From Marsupella aquatica (Eukaryota > Marchantiophyta), in the NCBI GenBank assembly GCA_973895155.1, contig OZ316898.1, forward strand, positions 21,142,001 to 21,206,000: a stretch of 64,000 nt of DNA, read 5' to 3'. The notes below the pieces were generated by a model. The model saw nothing but the letters and a program-made list of their open reading frames with translations, made no database searches and was not told where the DNA came from. How positions within the stretch are numbered: position 1 is the stretch's first letter; each line of letters starts with the position of its first letter. The translations under genes were made by a program, and so were the position numbers. Below, in pieces: positions 57,277 through 64,000 of this stretch.

Positions 57277-60182
57277 ATGGGGGAAGAGGGTGATGACATG
57301 GAGACAGACATGGGGCTTGGAGAGTGGGGTGAAGAGGAAAGATTGGATATGGATGGAGACCCAGATGCAGGGGGCTCACAGAAAAATGCACTTGTGCAGG
57401 ATGCACAGGGCCCTCATCAAGTCCCAGGTAGGTGGGCAGCTAGAGAGAAATCACATAATCCATACCCTAGAAGGAGCCAGAGTTATTGGCAAGGGACGCC
57501 TGATAATTATGATGATGACTATGATGGAGCAGAAGATGGATGGGATGAATATGAACACCCAGAGCGTGGTAGAGATGGGTACAGAGGGCAATGGAAAGGT
57601 GAGGAGGATGATTGGACAAGTAAGTGCCTTGTGCTAGTGATTTTGTGATGGTAGTAGAGATTTAGCTCAATATGGACTTATCTGATGTGTAGCTAGGGCA
57701 AAGAGTTTATCTTACAGGTCCATGAGTGTGGCATGTACCTGTTGGTATGCAGACTCTGATTGGGACAATCACAAAAACAACAAATGCCATCCACGTTCAG
57801 ATAGGAGGCAATCATTCACAGGCGGGAGAAACGGCCCTAATTCATCAAGACAAAGCAATAGGACAGGTGGTCCAGAACCATCTATGCGCCAAGGGAGAGG
57901 TAACTTGGTCATTGCAGAATTGCTCTGAAGTCCAGTGTATATTTGGCAGCAGGATTTATGATTCATACTTACCTAATGGATCCTGTAAATGTGCAGGGAC
58001 TCCAGGGAGGTTTGGACAATGCAATCCAGGCCGTGGGGGAGATCAGGCCGTGGAGGGACCCCAGGCCGTGGGGGGACACCAGGCCGTGGAGGGACACCTA
58101 GTAGCGCTTCAGGGAGTACCAAGGCAGGAGACAGTAACAAATTTGGTAAAGTAGAAGTGAATTCTGATGGTTGGATAACTCCCACATGTGATGGTAAGAA
58201 CCGTTGGCATTCTGACCTAAGAGGAGAAGTATTGCGTTGGTTAGATTTGAGCATTACAGAGTTAGGAGTCAGAACAAAGCTGATTGGGCTGCTATCTGGA
58301 AGGACATTCTTGAACGGTGGGACTATGTTGGTAATGATGGTAAGGGCCCAGTTGAAGATTGCATATCAGATTATGCAATGAGGATTTTGAAACAAGAGAG
58401 GCATAGGTTGAAAAGGATGTGGATAGACAATGGTTCTAACAGGAGAATGTCACCACCCCCATCATTGGAATTGGATCAATGGACACGGTTAATCAAAGGG
58501 TTCATGTCGGAGGCTGGGCAGAGCAAGAGTGAACTGATGTCAAATGCTCAAGGCAAAGTGAAACACCTGTCACAGGCTGGGAGAGGAAGTTATGCTCCAG
58601 TGAAAGAACAATTGGTAAGGCAGTGACATGCCTGATAGTAAGCCTCAAACTTATCATCTTGCTACCATTATTACATTTTCATTGACAATCAACACTTGGT
58701 TTCATTCATATGTATGTTGATGTGGACTGCAGAAGAAATTGACAGGTGAAGAACCATCAGCACAAGAAGTGAGAGAGGAGTTCATGAAACAAAGGAGTGA
58801 GGTGACAAGTGTGACTTCCAAACAGGTGATTATGTTGTAATTCTGTATGTTCTGTGACTATTTGGCCTTGAGCATCAGAAAGAATTGTAGTAGGAAGTAA
58901 GCAACCAGTTCTTGGGGACAATTATCTGAGATATGTAAGTTGTGTTATGACAGGGAACTGTTACAACTCTCACAGAGATGTGTGAATGGTTGAAGTCATT
59001 AGAGTATGGACTCCCTCGAGTGGAAAGTAAATTGGCTGATCGTTTGGATATTGTGGAGGCATCTGTAGCGAACCTTCTTGCATCAATGGAATCTAATTTC
59101 AAGCTTGTGATTGAAAAATTGGGTGATTCTCAACCAAACAATGAGGGCAACATTGTACAAAGTGTGCCCTTGTTAACAAAAAAGGGAATTGGCAAATCTG
59201 ACACAGGTATGGAAATGACACTGGCCCATTGTTCATTGTGTCCTATGTTCAAATGTTAGAAGTAAGTTTTCATGAATTGAGTGAATGGTTTGAATGCAGG
59301 AAGAGTGGAGGCAGAGAAGGACCCTGTAATCAGTAAGCAGAATGGCAAAAAGGTTGCTGAGACAGGTAACCTGCTATGATCCAGTACATTACATTTGAAA
59401 AGTGCATGGAGTTTTGTGAAGCTTAAGCCGGTTGGAGGTAATCTTTTTTGTAAGAACTGGTTGGATCAACTGGGATCTGAAGTGACATCATGATTGATAT
59501 ATCAGGTGATTCAAAGAGCAATGAAAAAGATGTGCCCAGTGCCTCAGTGACCATAGCCAAGGAGGTATCAGGTAAGCTGATGCTTTAAATTCCTCTCCTA
59601 CCATTGTTGAGAAACAATTCAGTGGTTAATAGATTGAACCTGAATATTGTGGTGTGTTTATTGATCAGCAGAAGCAGACATGGAGGATATGGCAATGGCA
59701 AAGAAGGGGAAGAAGGCTGTTCATAATGGTAAGGAGATAGTAACAACTTTGTGGTTAGTGACATGTACATGGCGCACATGTGATGAGTGAATCACTTATG
59801 TTGGACAATGCACTGAATTGTAGTTGATGCAGAGTTGACAGACTCTCAACCAAGTGGGAGCAGGGTGAAGCGACGTCAAAACTTGGGAGCAACATTGGAT
59901 GCAAGTAAGATTGTAGATGCTTCAATTGAAGCAAGTACAATGTTGGCAGATACAGAGATGATGTCGCAGGGAAATCCTGCTACACAATCGGAAGTGTCAA
60001 ATATGGATGCAGATTCTTTGAAGAAGAGTGTAGCCAATTCTCGATCACCAGCACAAAACACTCGTGCCAAAGTCATGACTTGCAACCAAGGTATGAATAA
60101 TGTCATGTATAAGCCACCCAGGAAAGCCAAGAAAAACAGCCAGGGTAAGGTGGAGGTGATAGCCACAGCAGAGCCAGTGTAA
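57277..60182 (+). CDS. CACTA TnpA-like (Transposase_24-type) gene, ten exons
   Basis: Exons whose phases join: 57277-57619, 57753-57899, 57997-58193, 58262-58614, 58733-58825, 58954-59206, 59300-59365, 59506-59571, 59669-59728, 59824-60182. All have GT-AG borders, giving about 645 codons. Exon 1 is acidic, exons 2-3 are Arg/Gly-rich with RGG repeats (GRGGTP three times). Exons 4-5 carry the plant transposase pattern (RHRLKRMWIDNG, QAGRGSYAPVKEQL, EEFMKQRSEV). Exon 6 is a short coiled coil, and the last exons are Lys/Ser-rich. Proteins of this type bind the subterminal repeats of CACTA elements. One frame slip is needed inside exon 3, in the GGGGG run near 58035, so the copy is nearly but not fully intact. 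The ATG lies just after an acceptor-like CAG, so an upstream exon is possible. Confidence 0.65.
58020..58095 (+). repeat. RGG-encoding minisatellite, about 19-bp unit, four copies
   Basis: CCAGGCCGTGG recurs with spacers of 18-20 bp. In the coding frame it gives Gly-Arg-Gly-Gly-Thr-Pro repeats, an RNA-binding type of motif. Confidence 0.8.
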
Positions 60183-60430
60183 TAGCTATCTAAATTAGAA
60201 ACTTAGAAATAATGAAAAACTTTTAAAAATTTTGTAGTTAGAAATAGATTAAACATAGCCAATTAATCTACTTTTAGATATAAGTAAGGTTAAGACTTAA
60301 GTTAGTCGGATTAATGGATAATACCCTGAGTAATTAGGTAGGGGTGAGACGAGCCAGAAGAAACTACTATCGATGTTCTCGAAGCACGGAAGGAAGATTG
60401 GTGCTGCCGCGTTTGACTATGAGTTACACA
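60183..60430. other. spacer after the CACTA gene
   Basis: AT-rich. TTTTGTAGTTAG near 60227 resembles a decayed CACTA 3' terminus (TTGTAGTG), but this is too weak to set the end of the transposon. Confidence 0.3.
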
Positions 60431-60537
60431 AAGCGTATCGGCGTAAAGGCGCAACGGTGCTTTGGAGCAAAAGCGCAACGGCGTATCGGCGGAAAAGCAT
60501 AACAGCGCAACGGAGCAAAGGCGCAACAGCGGATCAC
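60431..60537 (+). repeat. GCGCAACGG minisatellite, left copy
   Basis: Irregular units of AAAGGCGCAACGG, AAAGCGCAACGG and CGTATCGGCG type, about nine in 107 bp. The same motif is found at 63403-63463 beyond the ORF. Confidence 0.75.
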
Positions 60538-60593
60538 TTGGCATTGCTCTCTTCGGATCGATAGTTAGCGACAATGCCTTGTTTCTTGTTGCT

Positions 60594-63214
60594 ATGGCAG
60601 ACGAAGGAGGAGAGATGACTGCGAGAGGAGTTCCTCTACCTAAGGCCGTCCCTGTGACATACCCTACGATGAAAAGAAGCTTGCACGTTTTGAAGGAAGC
60701 ACTGGCGGTCATGCACCTGAGTAAATTACTCACTCTGCCTTGGTCTGCAACTTCATTGAGTTTTCTGAAGGATTGCAGTGATGGGGCACGAATCGAAGTC
60801 GGTATGGTGGGAAATGCTCGGGCGAATCCAGAATTCTGGACTCTGCAATTTGTTGCTGATGCTTTCAACTGTCCCGTCGAAGGCGACAGCTTACACTCAC
60901 GACAAGGAGAGACTGCGAGGCCTTATTTTTCTGGAACTCGAAACGTCCGCCATGGATGGAAAATGGACCAGTGCACCGATTATACTCTCAAAATCATTTT
61001 AGAATTTTTGATTCCAATTCTCCATCCCATCCGGCCACATATGATACCTGTGTCACTTGCCAATACTATTGTGGCAAGTTGGAAGGGAGTTGCTCAGATA
61101 AATTGGGCCTTGTTGCTAAGACAGGTTATTTTATCTCAAGTAAAGAAGGTGAAAATGGACGAGTTCACTACTCTCCCTTCTTATCTTTGCCAGTTGTACT
61201 TTCATGGGAATTGCTTACTTCCAGGCGAACAAGAGGAGCGGATCAGACTGCTTGATGAATTTGATCTTAGTGAATCAGGAGACGAGGATACTGAAGGAGA
61301 AGATGCTGATGAAGTCCAACCGGAGGTTCCACCACCTATCTGTTCAGAGGTTACCCCTCTTACCCATAGAGAACCACTTGTGGAACCCAGAAGAACCTCT
61401 TCACCAATTCCTGATAACCCACTATCCCCTTTCGAAGATCTCAATCGGGATAGAAGACTTTACACCCCCCTCAATTCCAATCTTGATGAGTATACATCCG
61501 AGCCAGAACCAGTAGAAACGTCTCCACCTTCTGTACCTGTAGTTGACATATCTATCCCTAATACTCTTCGATCACCCACAGTTCCAACTCAGAATTTATC
61601 TATAGACAGCTTGACCCCTTCAATGAGATCCCGTAAGAGACCCTTCATGTTCAGCAAACCAACGGCTGATGAACTGAGAGTAGAATCTAATCAGCAAATT
61701 ATTGATAAGTTAAGCAACTTATTGATCTGTGAACCTGAGGAGATAGTTGACTCTGTTGAGAGGTTAAGAGCAGCCTCTGTAACTCTGCCTGAACCTAGTA
61801 GTCCCGACTCTCTATACTCTCCAACCCAAGGTCCGACTCAGTTCTATCCCGAAGTGATGGAGCTATTTCGACCCACCTCCAATATTAGGGTTACAAATAT
61901 TGCTGAAGCTGAACCAATGGAGGAAAATGATGCATCACCCAGGTTAGAGCTCCAACAGACACTATCTGCTTCCCCAGGTCACTCTGCTGAACACTATCCT
62001 ACTCTTATTAATAAAATGACTGACATGCTGGAGTGTGATGAGAGACACTTAATTGATGTCTTGGATGATCTTTTGCATAAGACATCAGCTTTACTTACCC
62101 GAGATCATCATCGAGAATATTGTGAGGATTTAGTCCACAGGCTTACACAGATTTTCGGATGCAACCCGAAGCAAGTCTATTCTGCCGTCCGTTATCATAC
62201 CTCAGCCTCTGGCTCTCCCATTTACTATTCTTCCCCTTCTTCCAGTCATTCACCCACCTCTCCTTACAGTCCTTCGAATCAACCAGACCAACTCTATCCT
62301 AGTTTTCCAGAACCTGAGATCACCCCTACAGGTGAACATCTTGCCACTTCTTATCCTGACACCCTTCCACCAGGTCAAGATAAATCCTGTCAGGTTAATT
62401 TCATCCCTACACTGCATATTGACCCTAAGACCCCTCAGGAGAATATTACACAATTTGCTGAGTTTGTCAGAGTTTCAGACCTTAGAACTCCTCCCATTTT
62501 AGAGTTTTGGCAATACTATCATAAGAAGAGAGTTGAATGTCTCTATATCCTGAAGCTTCATTTGAAGGATGTCACCCGCCTAGAGATAGCAGAGATGGAT
62601 GAGATCTGGACAGAGGCTAAATATTTTCGCCCTATTCTTGTTGTCCTAATCCTAGTTGGACACATTGTATTGGAGAATGGAGATCTGGCCTTGGCATACT
62701 TCGGGAACTTACCTGCCTATGTCTTGGAATTCATCATCAACTTTTTGAGACAAACCAACAAACGATATCAGGTCAACCATGGTGTCCTACCAGAGAAACC
62801 CTTTATTGTTCAACAATTTTCTCACCAGTTGCTGAGAGTGAGAGAATCTGGAACAACATTACTTCCCAGCGATTGGCTGATTACACCTTGAAGTGGCGGG
62901 AACTGTTACCTCGTGTCACCCCACTGCTATCACTTGCCAAGGACTCTGACACCTTCATCAACAAGTTTCCACGCAACTACCATACTACTTGTTGTAGTTA
63001 TGATTTGGTTGGCATCTATATGCAAGCTAGCAAGGTGAACACTATGTTTCACAGAAGACTACTCCCCATTCTAAATGTTGAACGACAAGTCAGATCTCTT
63101 CCATTTGCTCGACATGATACACAGGCTATGGATTTCCTTCGAGAGGCGATTCAAACCGAGACATTCAGGAGTTTTCAACAACCGGACCAGACAGCACTAC
63201 TCCAACAAGATTAG
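60594..63214 (+). pseudogene. large retroelement-associated protein with three internal repeats, one frameshift
   Basis: ATG 60594 (MADEGGEMTARG) is preferred, because the upstream open frame is minisatellite sequence. The frame runs to TGA 62891. The protein then continues in another frame (WNNITSQRLADYTLKWRELL) to TAG 63214, so one frame change lies near 62840-62850, for a total of about 870 codons. Residues ~40-200 carry the family block (WTLQFVADAFNCPVEG, then DQCTDYTLKIILEFLI, then SYLCQLYFHGN). A Pro/Ser/Glu-rich linker follows. Then come three copies of a ~28-residue unit of pattern h.cKhs.hL.C.p..hhD.hc, coded near 61692-61780, 61996-62090 and 62124-62215. The C-terminal 330 residues are helical and unrecognised. 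No coiled coil. Probably an LTR- or internal-region ORF of a further retroelement. Function unknown. Confidence 0.6.
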
Positions 63215-63402
63215 TTCTCCTACGACAATAGTTAAGATCAGTCAATCTCTGCAATTTTAGTTAAATAGCTCAAGTAGTTAGAAAAGTCTCATACTTTTTC
63301 AGGAGATAGCCCTTATGTAGTAGAATCTCCCCTGAAAGTATCGACTTAAACCGACATGTAGTTTAGAATATATGACATTTTTAGTTTTGTAAAAAGCGTG
63401 AG

Positions 63403-63463
63403 TGCGCAAAGGCGCAACGGCGCTACTATGTAAAAGCGCAAAGGCGCAACGGCGCCTCCAACA
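63403..63463 (+). repeat. GCGCAACGG minisatellite, right copy
   Basis: GCGCAAAGGCGCAACGGCG twice, separated by CTACTATGTAAAA. Same core as 60431-60537. Confidence 0.8.
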
Positions 63464-64000
63464 CTTAGAAAAATTTCCGGAAAATGTATTTTGTTTATCC
63501 GACAGCACTTTTCACCGATTTTATTAAGGCACTTAGACACCTCAGAAAAGTCTAAAATTTTGCCAGCATGTAGCATGTATATAAATCTTCCACCTAGTAA
63601 AGTTTCACCCCATTTTGACTTTTAAGTTAGAAATTAAAATTCCGATAAACTCACTATTTATCACAAAAGTGCAAAAAACACTTTTACTCCAGTTTACACT
63701 AGGGATAACTTTTGGTTAGTTTTTCATTCCAACAACATTCTAGTGAACCTTGAGTACTCTTATAGCATATTTTCATACTTTTTACTTTAGTTTATGACCC
63801 TTAAGATGTGAAAGGGCATGTCCTTTCATTATCTCTTTTCCCCTTTAGTTCCTGCCACCCTATATGTACTTGAATTTCTGCCACTTTTAGTGTGAAGAAA
63901 TTTCATGAGCGCTCAGTTGCAAGATTACAACTTTGTTACCTCCATTTGTAGCAAGCACTCCATTGCATATGAGTACTTAATACAAAGGAATTCTTCCCCC
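63464..64000. other. AT-rich non-coding end of window
   Basis: No ORF with protein-like features. If the upstream ORF lies in an LTR, this would be the rest of it, but no terminus is visible. Confidence 0.4.

Noticed and set aside
60225-60240. TTTTGTAGTTAG as the 3' end of the CACTA element
   Set aside because: It lacks the final GTG and no target duplication could be checked, because the 5' end is lost.
60431-60593. Upstream extension of the 60.6-kb ORF as coding
   Set aside because: The open frame upstream of ATG 60594 translates the GCGCAACGG minisatellite, so the start was placed after it.

Overview
The window looks like repeat-rich nuclear DNA from a green plant. Arabidopsis-type telomere motifs (TTTAGGG) are scattered through the first 31 kb. 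The mobile elements are plant types: Ty3/gypsy LTR retrotransposons, a CACTA (En/Spm) transposon with DUF4218/DUF4216-like transposase and a TnpA-like gene, and Helitron-like elements. Genes have short GT-AG introns. I found no conserved host housekeeping gene, rRNA, tRNA or CRISPR array. I cannot name the species.

Layout. 1-~2159: 3' end of a Ty3/gypsy element on the + strand, with the integrase tail and then an LTR that contains its own TATA box and a decayed coiled-coil ORF. 2160-30867: mostly non-coding repeats, with an intact 402-aa ORF (6645-7853, minus), a zinc-knuckle ORF (17403-17906, plus), a broken coiled-coil ORF (18738-20780, minus), a TIR-type element (8457-9963), three Helitron-like copies (21553-22770, 23621-24465, 27723-28534) and many short telomere-like motifs in one orientation. 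30868-39497: a deleted Ty3/gypsy element on the minus strand, inserted head-to-head into an LTR fragment of the same family. 39498-41062 and 56605-60182: a CACTA transposon split by the main element. 41063-56604: a nearly complete 15.5-kb Ty3/gypsy retrotransposon on the minus strand with 5-bp target duplications (GAGAA), PBS, PPT, gag, protease, RT-RNase H-integrase and 4.66-kb LTRs. 60430-64000: an ORF of about 870 codons with three internal repeats, flanked by GCGCAACGG minisatellites.

The main observation is that each 4.66-kb LTR of the big element carries an ORF of about 1,207 codons. It is unrelated to gag or pol and has a conserved N-terminal block, a long coiled coil, an SV40-type NLS and an Ala-Glu repeat. 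Homologous blocks occur in three other, strongly diverged ORFs of the window (6.6-7.9, 18.7-20.8 and 60.6-63.2 kb). The LTR of the first element carries only the coiled-coil half. This looks like an accessory-protein family of plant LTR retroelements that lives inside or next to the LTR. Its function is unknown.

The elements are decaying mainly by C-to-T changes (CGA to TGA). The big element's two LTRs differ at only about 25 sites by eye, so it inserted recently, yet gag and both LTR ORFs already carry breaks.
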